Shown: positions 45,801 through 56,926 of the stretch, piece by piece
Layout: each line of letters begins with the position of its first letter
Numbering within the stretch: position 1 is the stretch's first letter
Assembly: GCA_028671895.1 (NCBI GenBank)
Contig: CM053806.1
Span: 17,371,001-17,435,000, forward strand
From: Oenanthe sinensis
Taxonomy: Eukaryota; Streptophyta; Magnoliopsida; Apiales; Apiaceae
Length of the DNA: 64,000 nucleotides
Direction: 5' to 3'
Notes under the pieces: generated by a model
Seen by the model: only the letters and a program-made list of their open reading frames with translations
Database searches by the model: none
Told to the model about the DNA's origin: nothing
Program-made: the position numbers and the translations under genes

Positions 45801-47735
45801 ACTACGTCAAGCAACTTCCAAGGAATGAAGAAAGGGATGAAGTGTTGAGAGTGCTGGAGGGAGAATTGAGGAGACTTGAAGGTTTGAGATTGAAAAAAGT
45901 AAGAAGAAAACTCAAGAGAAGAAGGATGGAGATGATAATGAAAAGCCTGATGGAGGTGTAGGTAGTTCCAGCCAACACCACACTGGTGAAGGACCTTCTG
46001 GAACTGGAAATAAGGTGGAGCTAGAAGAGGAGAAAAAGGAGAAGGAGTACAAAGATGGTGTTAAAGGGAAAATGACGAAGACAGTAGTTCTTGGCTTTGA
46101 AATGGATGAAAAAAATGTTGTTAGGAGTAATAAGGAGAAACTTGATGTCAAAGAACCTGCTGTCAAACATGACTTGACAGTAACCTCTCAAAAGTTACTG
46201 TCAAAGAAAGTATCCTTTTCCAAGAAGTATATGAAAGCAAGGGCAGAGAGACCTAAGCCTCATTCAAGTAGGAGGCCTAGCAGGAAAGGGTGGAAGCTTA
46301 TGTCTGAAATTCTACATGAGGATTGTCTGGATGTTAGGAGGCCAACCATCAACAACATAACAGAAGCAAAAACAGAATCCTTGGTGAATGTGAAAGTTGA
46401 GTGGTCTAGAATGAATACTCTAAGCAAGATAATTATCTTGTATTCAAATGGAACAGTTGAAGAATTGAGTTATGAGATGAAAGAAGTAAACTACTTTCTG
46501 GTCAGAAGATTGCTGATTATAACACAAGGATCAGACATGAGAGCACAATTAATAAGGAGTCTGTTGATAAAGAAGCTCATGGAGTTAATGGATTATTTCA
46601 AACCTCATCCTTTAGATTTCAATGATGTTGAAGAACCTGAAACAGTTGTTTACTCTGATGGAGTAATGTTTGAGGGTGAAGATGGAATCTAAGAATTTTA
46701 GAGCACAGAGTCTCTACAGGACAAGAATTTAGATCTACTTGAAAGGTTGATAAAGCAGTTGGAAGGATATCCTTATCATGAGAAGAGCATATACATGTCA
46801 AATGTTCTGAGAGTTATTCAAGCCAAAAAGAAGAGGGAGATTGAGAAGAAGTTTGAATATGAGAGGACACAGAAATGTCTTCTCAGGAATCCTGACAGAG
46901 TTATCTTCTACAATACTGGTGGTTCTGCAGAAGAAATCACTTTTGAGGAGTTAAAGAAACTGGCTGTCAATGACCCTCACATCATTGAGCTCATCAAGAA
47001 GCAACTGCTAAATATCACAAACTATGAGATTTTTGATCTGAAAAATAGAGCACTGGAGATCTGTGACTCTAAAAGGAAGGAGGAGAAGGAGAAAAGAAAG
47101 AAGTTTGATGATGGAGTTGAAGCTGCAAAGAGGAAAGTTGAACATATTTCTAAAAGAATCAAGGAGGCTGAGATTGACATGAAGCATGCTTTGCTGAATG
47201 ATCAATTCATTAAAAAGTCCAGCTATGTTTCTCCAGTCCTGTTTGGACCCCTGAGAATCATTGTTGATAGCATTGAAGTGGAGGCTGTCAATTTCAGGGT
47301 TCTCAATAATGAAAATTTAAGGAAGATATTAAGAATGATTACAGGCTCATTCCTTGAGTTTGAAAGAGATCTGAGTAAAGTTGTCTGGGAGATAATTGAG
47401 TCCAGAGAAGAAGATGATGAGTCCATTGACAAGCTCAGGGTGAAACAGATCTACTCTTCTACAAAGGAAAGATTTGTCAAAGACATGTTTGGGATGAAGT
47501 TCTTATGCATATCCAAAGAACTACTACACCTACAAGGAGCTGAGGAGTCTTTATCATAAAATGGTGAAGCTAGTCTTAGATTGTGTTGTTGATCATGCCA
47601 AGACAGAAGAAGAGAAGAGGGAACTGAAAGCCCTTGAGGGACTGTATGGAAGGATGACAGCACAGAAGAAGTAGTTACTGCAGCTCAAGTTAAAATTGAA
47701 GATTTGCTCAGTCTAGAGGAGCTAAATTTGAGATA
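42839..47735 (+). pseudogene. Sire-2 third ORF (env-like position), very long, disrupted
   Basis: 42839-43741 is open for 300 residues, a globular-looking region with hydrophobic YYPRFFMLIINSVIGII at about residue 215, resembling proteins often seen in plant retroelements. The same frame continues past stops at 43739, 44465, 44681 and 44696 to 45961, then shifts frame to 46015-46692 and 46747-47559, and shifts again to about 47690. The middle part is Ser/Thr/Lys-rich and the 44800-45000 and 46800-47500 regions are predicted coiled coil. Reading through the breaks it spanned roughly 1,600 codons. In Sireviruses this position holds the ORF called env-like, on the basis of predicted membrane and coiled-coil segments. 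I see one hydrophobic stretch and no clear signal peptide, so an envelope role is unproven. Confidence 0.75.
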
Positions 47736-47846
47736 AGAGTGTATTTGTAATTTCTTTTATTTCTTCTACAAACACTTCTATTTTTGTTAGTTGAGATAGC
47801 ATCTGCAGTTTTCTTTAAATTTGTCTTTAGTCATCATAAAAATAAA

Positions 47847-47857
47847 TTGGGGGAGAT
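47847..47857 (+). other. Polypurine tract of Sire-2
   Basis: The TTGGGGGAGAT region immediately before the 3' LTR, the expected plus-strand primer. Confidence 0.85.
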
Positions 47858-49017
47858 TGTTAGGGATTGTGGTTCTATCAATGTAATCAACTAATTTTTA
47901 CTTAGATTAATTAATAATTAACTAAGTAAAAATATACTGTCACATATAGTTTGACAGTATGCTTAAAATGTCACTTGTAATAAAGATGCTCAAATAATAA
48001 ATTAGGTGATAGTAAGTATCAACAGTTACTGTCATATGTAATTAGAATAAATGATCAATGAGGTAGAAGTTCACAAAGTGTTCATGCACAGCATAGACCA
48101 AACTTCTGACAGTAACATTCTACATTCTGGAGCCTATGACAACATGTTCGAGTGACAGAACCTTTTGGAAACAGACGACAGCAACTATTCCTTGACAGTA
48201 AACTTGGCGGAGAATGAAGATTCAAGACATAAAGTTTTCTAATAGTAGCTTTGGCGGGGAGAGTTGACAGCATGTTTGGCGAAATGATCGACAACATGTT
48301 TGGCGGAGTAGTTAAAAGTACCTTTGGATGATAGCATGTTTTAGAAGACTGGTGTTCCTGACAGTAAAGTTTGCGGTAACAAAGATGCTTTCACCAAAGT
48401 GAAGCTGAAGGTTGACAGTAACTTTCATGGAAGCTGACAGTCTGTTTCAAGTAGCAGACTGGGTTAAGTCATTCATAGATTGATCTTGACATTTCTACCT
48501 AGTCTGTCAAGTCTACAATTGCAACTTGAGATAAAGTAAGCAAAAAGGTGAAGCGTGCTCATGGAGTCAAGAATGTCAAATCCTCTCAGAGTACCTTTAT
48601 CTACATTTGGAATGAAGACAAGACTCATGAAGAAAAAGTGAGATTACCATTTCGAGTATTGTCCAGTAAACAAGAGAAAGTGTACTTGTAAGTGAGATAT
48701 GTGTTGTAGTTTAAATACACACATCTCACAAGCACTTTCTCAACACACACAACTGAGCTTAACTTTTCTCAAGCATAGAAACCATAACAATCTCTTATTA
48801 TTGTATCTGTTGAAGCTGGAAATCCTTTCTAGTCAGTTGTAGCAATAAAAATTAATAAAATTAATTTTTGAAGTAAAACACTGTGTGTCCCAAGCTTACT
48901 TGTCTGTTGTTTTTTACTTAATACATTTGCTTTTGTTTTGTTGTTAGCAAAAGTTTTAAAATCTATTAAGTTGCATTCAACCCCCCCCCCCTTCTGCAAC
49001 ACTCATATTGTTTAACA
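47858..49017 (+). repeat. 3' LTR of Sire-2
   Basis: 1160 bp, the same edges as the 5' LTR, with about six exact TGACAGTA/TACTGTCA motifs. Poly-C tract near 48981. Confidence 0.95.
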
Positions 49018-49022
49018 ATTGT

Positions 49023-51959
49023 ACTAGTTATTTCCATGTTTATTTGATTAAACATAAAGATGAAGCACTTGATAAATTCATTATGTATAAAAATGATGCT
49101 GAAACACAAACTGGTAAAGTACTTAAATGTTTGAGATCTGATAAAGGTAGAGAGTATACGGGTACCTCATTTAATGAATTTTGCAAAAGCAATGGTATAT
49201 TTCATGAAGTGACTCTACCATACACTCTTGAGTCTAATGGGGTGGCAGAATGAAAGAACAGAACTTTTAAAGATATGATTAACAGTATGCTAATTAATTC
49301 TGGGTTGCCTAAGTCATGTGGGGAGAGGCTCTGAATACGGTTTGCCATATTCTGAACAGAGTCCCTCTGAAACATATAGACAAGACACCATATATATTAT
49401 GAAAAGTCAAAAAGACTAGTTTAAAGTATCTTTATGTGTGGGTCTGCCTTGCAAAGGTACTTGTCCCTGAACACAAGAGAAAGAAACTGGGGCCAAAAAC
49501 TGTTGATTGTATCTTTCTGGGCTATATTGAAACCACTACCTCTATGAGATTTTTAGTGTTAAAATATAACATAGATGGTATAGTGGAAAACACTATAGTT
49601 GAGTTTCGTGATGCAACATTCTTTGAGAATGTATTCCCTATGAAGACTGGTATACCTCAGGGTATTTCTGATGATGATCCCACTCGCACATCGAGTTCCA
49701 TTCTTGATCATGTGGAAAGGATGACAAATGTGGGGGAAGATTCTACTAGTAGCTCTACTCCTAACGAAGTAGAAGAACCTAGAAGGAGTAAGCGTGCAAA
49801 TGTGGTTAAGGACTTTGGAAGTGATTTTATCACTTATAATATCGAGAACGGACCTTTAACTTTTTGGCAGACCATGGACTCTTCAGAGTCAAGGCACTGG
49901 AAAGGAACAGTAAATAGTAAGATCGACTCTATTGTTTCTAATGGAACATGGGAGTTAGTTGATCTCCCTCCTAGGTGTACTACTATAGGATGTAAGTGGA
50001 TTTTCAAAAGAAAGATGAACCCAGATGGCTCAATAGATAAGTATAAGGTTAGGCTGATAGCTAAGAGTTTTAGGCAAATAGAAGGTATTTACTATTTTGA
50101 CACATACTCTCATGTTGCAAGAATGAAAAAATTTGAATGCTTATAGTATTGGCTTCCGTATATGGACTTATCATCCATCAAATGGATGTAAAGACATCTT
50201 TTCTTCATGGTGATCTTGAAGAAGAGATTTATATGGATCAGCCTGAGGGATTTGTTACTTCTGGCAACGAGAGGAAAGTTTGTAAATTAGTCAAATCTAT
50301 CTATGGCTTGAAACAAGCTCCTAGAGACTGGCACAAAAAGTTTGATGAGACAGTTTTGACTTCAATTTTTTTGGTTAATGAAAGTGACAAGTGTATCTAC
50401 AATAAGATTAAAGGAAATGATAAAGTGATTTTGTGTCAGTATGTGGATGATATATTGTTGTTTGGAACCAATATTGAGATTATTAACGAGACAAAAAGTT
50501 TCTTGAAAAGGCACTTTGAAATGAAAGATATGGGTGCGGCTAATGTTATTCTTGGTATCAAGCTAACTCAATCAGCTGATGGAATAACATTATTACAATA
50601 TCATTATATAGAGAAATCTATATTTGAGAAGTATGGTTATTTAAATTGTAGAATCGCAAGCACACCATATGATTCAAAAGTTGCTCTTGTCAAGAATAAG
50701 TTAGGAGTTCGAGTGTATCAGTTAAGATATTCTCAGATTATTGGGAGTTTGTAATATCTAGCTAATGGTACTAGAACAAATATTTCATATTCTGTGTCTA
50801 AGTTAGCTAGATATACAAGTTGTCCAAACAAGACTCATTGGGATGCTCTTGATAGAGTTCTTAGATATCTGAAAGGTACCATATACCTTGGTTTACATTA
50901 CAGGAGGTTTCCTAGAGTGCTAGAGGGATATAGTGATGCAAGTTGGATATCTAAGAAATCTGGTTCCAATGGAGTGACTGGATACGTGTTTACCCTTGCG
51001 GGTGGAGCTATATCCTGGAAGTCTGCTAGATAGACTATTGTAACTCGGTCTACTTTTGAGGCTGAGTTGTGTGCATTAGATGCCACGGGGACGGAGGCTG
51101 AATGGTTGCATGGACTTATGTCTGTGGTTCCTATATTAAGTCAACCACTTCCGGCTCTTAATGTTTATTGTAATAGTCGTACAACTATCGACAAGATAAA
51201 CAGTAAGAAGTATAATGTGAAAACAAAGAGACACGTCCAAGTTAGACTAAAGTCTATAAGGGATTTGGTATCTGACAAGATCATTGCTATTGAGTTTATT
51301 GGATCTCAAGACAACCTGGATGATCATTTGACTAAGGGACTTGAGCATGCTGTTGTCCTTAAGTCGGGGTTGGGGATGGGACTGACAACCCATTTTGAGT
51401 CATCAATGGTGGGAACCCAATTCACCTGAGAGGAGATCCCTCGAAGTGTATTCAATGTGATAATAATAAGTTATAAGGATGATTTAGTAGTACCTCTACT
51501 ACATATATCTGGATACTCACGTATCTAAGTCTTTCCCCTATAAACCTCAAGAGGTACTGTAACTTCTAGTTAGCAAGAGTTTTAAGAACTCTGAATGGGG
51601 TCAAGTTGTGAGACGAGATGTTGACAGTACATCTTTGGATATGCTCAGCTAAGCGAATGTTATTGTGAGGTCACAAATAGAGGACAGGGTTATTCCTCGA
51701 AGTATTCGACGAATAGGATCGAGACATGACCATTAACGTCTCAAAGCCGTAGATCGGCACCATAGCCTTTGACTTGTCATCGTCTATGGAGTGTGGTAAC
51801 ATAAAAATGGATAAAGATTTAAGATGAAACATTCTATCTATATCCGGTAGCCATCGAAGTAGAGGACTTAGGAGGGTTTAAACTTTGACGGGTACCAACT
51901 CTGAAAAGCAAGTCATGAGTAGAACCTGATATGCATTTATGTATGGATTTGTGGGGAAT
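49023..51959 (+). pseudogene. Family-B element B2: rest of integrase, RT, RNase H, 3' tail
   Basis: It continues the integrase core interrupted at 35021 (CTSYFHVYLIKHKDEAL), with RSDKGREY (about 49135) and NGVAE then TGA (49251). Frameshifts run to about 49460. The integrase C-terminus and linker (49463-49830) and RT follow: WIFKRKMNPDGS at about 49997, frameshift near 50130, QMDVKTSFLHGDL (50182), SIYGLKQAPRDW (about 50300) and YVDD (50440-50451). RNase H continues to about 51429 with a stop shared with B1 at about 51031. The 51430-51959 tail is non-coding and ends in a GTGGGGAAT polypurine tract. It is less decayed than B1 at several codons. Confidence 0.88.
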
Positions 51960-52198
51960 TGTTAGAAAATGGAAAGTTTAAGACTTATTTTATATATATT
52001 CTTGATGTAATTTTCGGAAACTAACTAATGGAAGTTGTTCCTTGCTATGAGGACTTAAACTTTCTTGTTTGGATCTAAGACATTTTCTTAGTGTAATCCA
52101 TAGATAAATTGAGTAGAAATTGCTAGCTTGAAATGGGTTAAATATGATTGTCCCACATAGAGATTGTAATATGGGTGTGGGTACTTTATATGCATATA
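51960..52198 (+). repeat. Truncated 3' LTR of B2
   Basis: Matches the first ~240 bp of the LTR at 31900, then stops abruptly at TGCATATA, where open CACTA transposase coding sequence begins. Confidence 0.88.
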
Positions 52199-52459
52199 GA
52201 TTACCTCATTAAAACTTCCGGACTACTATTCTTCAAATATATCTCATTGTTGTAATATTGACAAGTACAAATTCTTTGGTTTTAAGTCGCATGATTGTCA
52301 TATTTTTCTCCAAAAGGTATTGCCTCTTTCACTTTGTGAACTTCTAACGGAACCTGTTGTGGATGCCATAACTATTATTTCAATTTTTTTTCAAGATGTG
52401 TGCTTATCCTTTCTTATAAGAAAGGATTTGGATATGATGGAAAAATCGGTGATTAGAGC

Positions 52460-53921
52460 ATTGTTGTTATGGATTTAAAAACTATGATGTATTAATTGTT
52501 TTGGATGTCAGAGCTTATCGAGCTTTAATGGTTGCACTTGCTTGTCGGAACTATCTCTATTCTAGCAAGATGTCTACGTATCTCAAGCGTGTTGAGAATC
52601 AAGCCAGGATGTAGTTTTAAGAATGAGGGGTTAGCCCTTTACATAGACGTTGAGAGTCTTATAATCATATTAGGGTTAGGAACCTTGATAGATGATACCC
52701 TCAAAATTTGATGGTGATGTCCTCGGGGTTTAGTAGTGCCCATGGGGCATGGTGATGATAGGCTTAGTGACGATGCCATCGGGGCTTAGTAATGATCAAA
52801 AGGTTTGGTGTTGATGCCCTAAGGGCTAAGTAATGCCAAAGGGGCATGGTGATGGTGCCCTCGGGGCTTAGTAGTGCCCTCAATGCTTGGTGATGATTCT
52901 CTCGGGGCTAAGTAATGCCCATGGAGCATGGTGATGGTGCCATCGACGCTTAGTAGTGCCCTCAAGGCATGGAATGATGTACTTGGGGCTAAATAATGCC
53001 CATGAGGCAAGGTGATGGTGCCCTCGGGGCTTAGTAGTTCCCTCAAGACATGGTGATGATTCCCTTGGGGCTAAGTAATGCCCATGGAGCATGGTGATGA
53101 TTCCATCGGCGCTTAGTAGTGCCCTCAAGGCATGGTGATAATACCCTCAAGGTTTAGTAATGCCCATGGGGCGTGGTGATGGTGTCATCTGGGTTTAGTA
53201 ATTCCCTCAAGGCATGGTGATGATGCCCTTAGGGCTAAATAATTCCCACGGGGAATGGTGGTGCTACCCTCAGGGCTTAGTAGCGCCCAACGAGGCGTGG
53301 TAATGCCCTCGGGGCTTAGTAGCGCCTAACGGGCATGGTAATGCCATCAGGGATTAATAGTACCATCAGGGCATAGTGGGTGATATATGGAGTTATATCT
53401 ATATTTTTGTCCCCCTTGCTATTTAAACATAGGCAAGTATATATAGGTGTTCAAGAGACTTGTTACTCAAATCCCGTCAATATGGGATAAGTTAAAGTCC
53501 TTTCTCCCTTATAAATTAATTGTGAGTCTCTTTATATAGGAAAAAGGACATAGTTTGTTTCACATCTCCTCGATGTGGGAAAAGTAAATGCATTTTATAT
53601 AGGAGTTTTCAAACTCATATTCTTTGTAGGAATATAATTCTTAAGGAGGAAGTAACCTCCTTAGATGGGCTTCTAGATCATTCCATATGGAAACCAACTC
53701 CTTATAGGAATATTTCACTTGTAGACTACTCTTTTCCGAAATAGACAAAAAATAGGTTTTATTAATAGGTCTAATTAATTTACCCATTAATTAATTACAG
53801 ATTTATGTAATAATAATATTCTCTGGCCTTATTAATTGGGCCTTCCTTGTGGACCAATTCAGGTTTAATTAATATGACAATGATTACGCCTCTAGGGCTA
53901 TTTTCAGCCCATATCAATTGT
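52460..53921. mobile_element. Solo LTR, family E, with TSD, inside the CACTA transposase
   Basis: 52465-53916 begins TGTTATGG and ends CATATCA, flanked by ATTGT at 52460-52464 and 53917-53921. Removing it and one ATTGT restores an open TNP2 frame across the joint. 1452 bp, no coding sequence. Contains the minisatellite at 52690-53385 and a TATTTAAA-type promoter box near 53420. Confidence 0.9.
52690..53385. repeat. Minisatellite within solo LTR E, ~42-bp units in ~80-84-bp dimers
   Basis: Alternating GGGGCTTAGTAGTGCCCTCA and GGGGCTAAGTAATGCCCATG units joined by GGCATGGTGATG-type links, about 15 monomers. GC-rich against its flanks. The long open frames on the minus strand here only reflect the repeat. 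Confidence 0.88.
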
Positions 53922-54839
53922 GTTTGATGGAAACAATTTTTCCTCTAACATGGTTTTGATTCTATGGAACACTTGGTTATACATTTTGCAGAAGAATGTA
54001 GACTCGCAGGACCTGCTTATTGGCATTGGATGTATTCTATTGAGCACTTTTTTGAAAAGTTAAAACAAAAAGTTTGAAATAAAGCACGGGTCGAGGGTTC
54101 AATCGCCGAACAATATATGGAAGAACAAATTGTTAATTTTTGTTCATTTTACTTCGCCTATGACTTGATCCATAACAAAAAATGACGTCACGAGGTTACA
54201 TTTGATAATGATAATTCCAAAAAATTGGAAGTTTTTGTAACTCCAATTGAATCTCTTGGTAAAGAAGGAACTCGATATATGAATGATAATGAGCGACAAC
54301 TAGTAGAAGAATGTGTTCTTTTAAACTCTCCAGAAGTTCAACCTTATTTAAGGTACCAATTATCCTTATTAATGATCATATTATTTATGTATTTAGAAGG
54401 TAATAATTATTGACATTTTTATATTATTTATATGTTGTAGAAGGTATCAAAATCGTGTTCTCCGACAACGTCCAACAACAACGCCTCAAGAAATGGATCA
54501 TTTTATCAAGACTCGATTTAAAGCTTGGTTTTAAAAAAAGTACTTTACTTGTTGAATTTAATCATTAGTTGTTTGCTTTTTTCTTGATAACAATTAAATT
54601 ATTATAAGTTGAGAATGATGAGGTAGAAGGACCCCATTTCAACTACTTGATTGACGGAACGACACTTAAAGTCTTGACATTTGAGACTTGTCATGTTAAT
54701 GGATACAAATTTTCTACAAAATCCGCATCGAATTCCGGTGTTGTAGTTCGAGGCACTTCTCATGACAATACACTTGATTATTATGGTCAATTACAAGAAA
54801 TTGTAAGACTTATTTATCAAGGATGGAATCATGCATAAT

Positions 54840-55270
54840 TGTCGGGATGGACGCACAGTCTTGGAAGGGGGTCACAGTCCCCCACTCAATTTTTAGTCCG
54901 AAAAATAAAATAACATATATTTAAGTTAGTGCCCCCACTTAAATAATATAAATGCCCCCACTCAAATAATATAAAACAAAAAAATTATATGAAGAACCTG
55001 AATTTTCATATTTAAATTCATAATATATTTATTTTAATTTATGGTTTTTTTAAAAATAAAGAAATTATATTTAATTAATATAAAAATGTGATAAATATAA
55101 AAACATTTTAGTTTAAAATACAATTTTTTAAATATCTTTATATGTTTAATATTATTTTAAAATTTATTTTAATAATATTTTTAATATAGGATAGTAGGTC
55201 TGAAATTAAATATTACATATAATTATATAGTTCCCCACTAAAAATTTATTCTGGATTCCCCACTACATAC
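54840..55270. repeat. Short repeat interrupting the DUF4216 region
   Basis: AT-rich core between CACAGTCCCCCACTC at the left and TTCCCCACTACAT at the right. A related block occurs at about 58925-59190 with similar ends (GAGTACCCCATTG and GGATCGGCCACTG). It is either an insertion or an old intron carrying a non-autonomous element. Unclassified. Confidence 0.5.
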
Positions 55271-55599
55271 TTGTTTTTAAATGTATATGGTTTGATACTA
55301 CCAGTAACGACGTAAAGATCGATAAAAATAGAGTCGTGACAATCGATATAACTTTAAGATTGAGGTCCAACGAGGTTTTTATTTTAGCTAGCCAAGCCTC
55401 TCAAGTAAATTATGCACCTAGTGTATTGAATCCACAAAGTAAATTATATATAGTGGTGAAATCTAAAAATCTAAAAGTCGTCCGCTAGATGAATCAACCA
55501 ATGTGTCAAATGATATCAAGGATGTTTTTCAAGAAGAAAGATCTAATGCGGCGGAGAGCTCATTTTCTTTGTTTGTTGATTTCGTCCAATATGGAATTC

Positions 55600-55775
55600 C
55601 ATTTGTGCAACAATCTCATGATGAAGAAGAAGAAAAAGAAGAAGAAGAAGAAGAAGAAGATGATGATGATGATGATGGAAACGATAATGACAATGAAGAA
55701 GATAACGAAGGAGAAGGTGATGATGATCATGATGACGACGATGAAGATGATGACGGTTTTGACGAAGTTGATTGA
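55600..55775 (+). repeat. GAAGAA/GATGAT acidic-coding tract
   Basis: Codes for the Glu/Asp tail at the end of the TNP2 frame (EEEEE..DDDDD), ending in GFDEVD and a TGA. Confidence 0.75.
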
Positions 55776-56647
55776 TATTATTTAATTTAAAATGACGATT
55801 GTAAAGTAATTTGATAATGTAAGTGTAATTTGATGGTCTAGTAAGTATTTTGGTATGTTTTTTTATGATTGATTGAGTGTATTGGTTGGAATGTATTTGG
55901 TTAATTTGGTGGTATGTAGTGGTTATACACAAAGAGAGTAAATGTTTTTTTACAAAGCCAATAAAACTGACCAATTACAACCATAACCGACCATTTTTTA
56001 CCATTCAGATGTCTAGTAAAACCGACCGACTACACGTAAAACTTACCGTACTCAACAATAAAACCGACTGGTTTCTTGGTCACCCGGTCGGTTATATCAT
56101 TCAGTTTTATTCTCTTATGTTACAAAACTGACCGATTTGCCAAATCGGTCAGTTATAACTCATCCATTTTATTTTATTTTATAAAAAATATTATACTTAA
56201 ATTATGTAAATTAGTTATTAACTAGTAAATATTTAAAATAAATTCGAAATGTAATTGAGTTGGGTATCTTTTACATACAATTTTTTTACAAAATCATTTT
56301 TAATTTGTATTTTAAATGTTTTATTATTTTAATATTAAAATAGGTATATCTTTAATGTAATAAATATTTATAAATTGAATAAAAATATAAAACCGACCGA
56401 TTAATTTAAATATTATTAATATTTTAAATAAAAATATCAAAATTAACTATACTTTTAAATTATATATTATAGTAAAATGATAAAACCGACCGATTTCTTG
56501 GTCCAACGGTCGGTTTTAATGCGACGTTCAATTTGCCTCCCTTGGTACTACAAACTTCAACCATTAATCTCACATTCAACTCTTGGTTTTCCCATACACC
56601 GCTTGGCTTTCCCATGCACCTCTTGGCTCTTGACTTGTTTTTTCATC

Positions 56648-56655
56648 TATAAATA
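56648..56655 (+). promoter_or_regulatory. TATA box before the small coiled-coil ORF
   Basis: TATAAATA, followed by CCACCATCTTCC and an A/C-rich leader, 87 bases before the ATG at 56735. This is typical plant core-promoter spacing. Confidence 0.55.
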
Positions 56656-56734
56656 CCACCATCTTCCATATCCCATTTCCATTTTATTATCACACAAAAT
56701 CAAAAAAATCTACTTACCACCAAATTCGTCAAAG

Positions 56735-56926
56735 ATGAATAAGTCATCTGCAAAGGCTTCTTCCCCACCAAATCCGTCAAAGAAGGAGCTCAAGGAGAAG
56801 ATTAGGGAGTTGGAGGAAAAGATCACCAAACTTGAAGTTCAAGTCGAAGATTTGGAGGAAATGGTTGAAGAGCTCAAGAAAGACAACTACTATCTCCGGT
56901 GGATGTACAACCATGACGGACCATGA
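56735..56926 (+). CDS. Small coiled-coil protein, 63 residues, unknown function
   Basis: Not a family I recognise. ATG at 56735 in an AAAGATGAA context, stop TGA at 56924. Residues 1-16 are Ser/Pro/Lys-rich. Residues 17-50 form a strongly charged heptad pattern (IRELEEKITKLEVQVEDLEE) with Ile/Leu/Val at a/d positions, predicting a short dimeric coiled coil. The tail is NYYLRWMYNHDGP. A TATA box and leader precede it. It lies between two copies of CACTA motif DNA, with CCGACCG boxes about 220 bp before the start, so it may be a gene carried by the CACTA element. No intron is needed. Alternatively it is a chance remnant of a captured gene end. Confidence 0.5.
   Translation: MNKSSAKASSPPNPSKKELKEKIRELEEKITKLEVQVEDLEEMVEELKKDNYYLRWMYNHDGP

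Larger units (their letters stand above)
35017..49022 (+). mobile_element. Complete Sirevirus-like element Sire-2 with TSD
   Basis: Direct repeats ATTGT at 35017-35021 and 49018-49022 flank a 13,996-bp element with LTRs 35022-36246 and 47858-49017. Removing it rejoins the family-B integrase frame. Order: LTR, PBS, long gag, PR-IN-RT-RNase H, a 730-bp spacer, a large third ORF, polypurine tract, LTR. A third ORF downstream of pol in a copia element is the hallmark of Sireviruses. Coding regions carry several stops and frameshifts, so this copy is not autonomous. The LTRs differ at about 13 of the first ~350 aligned bases by eye. Confidence 0.95.
52199..55775 (+). pseudogene. CACTA TNP2-type transposase, C-terminal half (DUF4218 and DUF4216)
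   Basis: 52200-52464 is open and reads KLPDYYSSNISHCC.. FKSHDCHIFLQKVLPLSL.., the start of the DUF4218 region. After solo LTR E the frame resumes at 53922 (ALCLMETIFP), then, with one frameshift, GPAYWHWMYSIEHFF and ARVEGSIAEQYMEEQ. Stops occur near 54077 and 54183. LEVFVTPIESLG follows to about 54352, with a GT..AG intron at about 54353-54440 and QEMDHFIKTRFKAW (about 54490). DUF4216 follows: VNGYKFSTKSASNSGVVVRG (about 54693), DYYGQLQEIV (54776), a 430-bp interruption, CIWFDTTSNDVK (about 55295) and VFILASQASQVNYAP (about 55375). It ends in an Asp/Glu-rich tail. The catalytic core upstream is absent. Confidence 0.85.

Noticed and set aside
52819..53128. His/Pro-rich repetitive proteins on the minus strand
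   Set aside because: These are readings of the GC-rich minisatellite in solo LTR E, with no start context or flanking gene.
52690..53385. CRISPR-like array
   Set aside because: Units are contiguous degenerate tandem repeats without unique spacers, and the window is eukaryotic.
55910..55940. GTAGTG near 55916 as the 3' end of the CACTA element
   Set aside because: Neighbouring bases do not match the inverse of CACTACAAGGAAAATG, and motif arrays continue to 58080.
55543..55974. His/Leu-rich minus-strand frame
   Set aside because: Antisense of the GAA/GAT acidic tail of the CACTA transposase.
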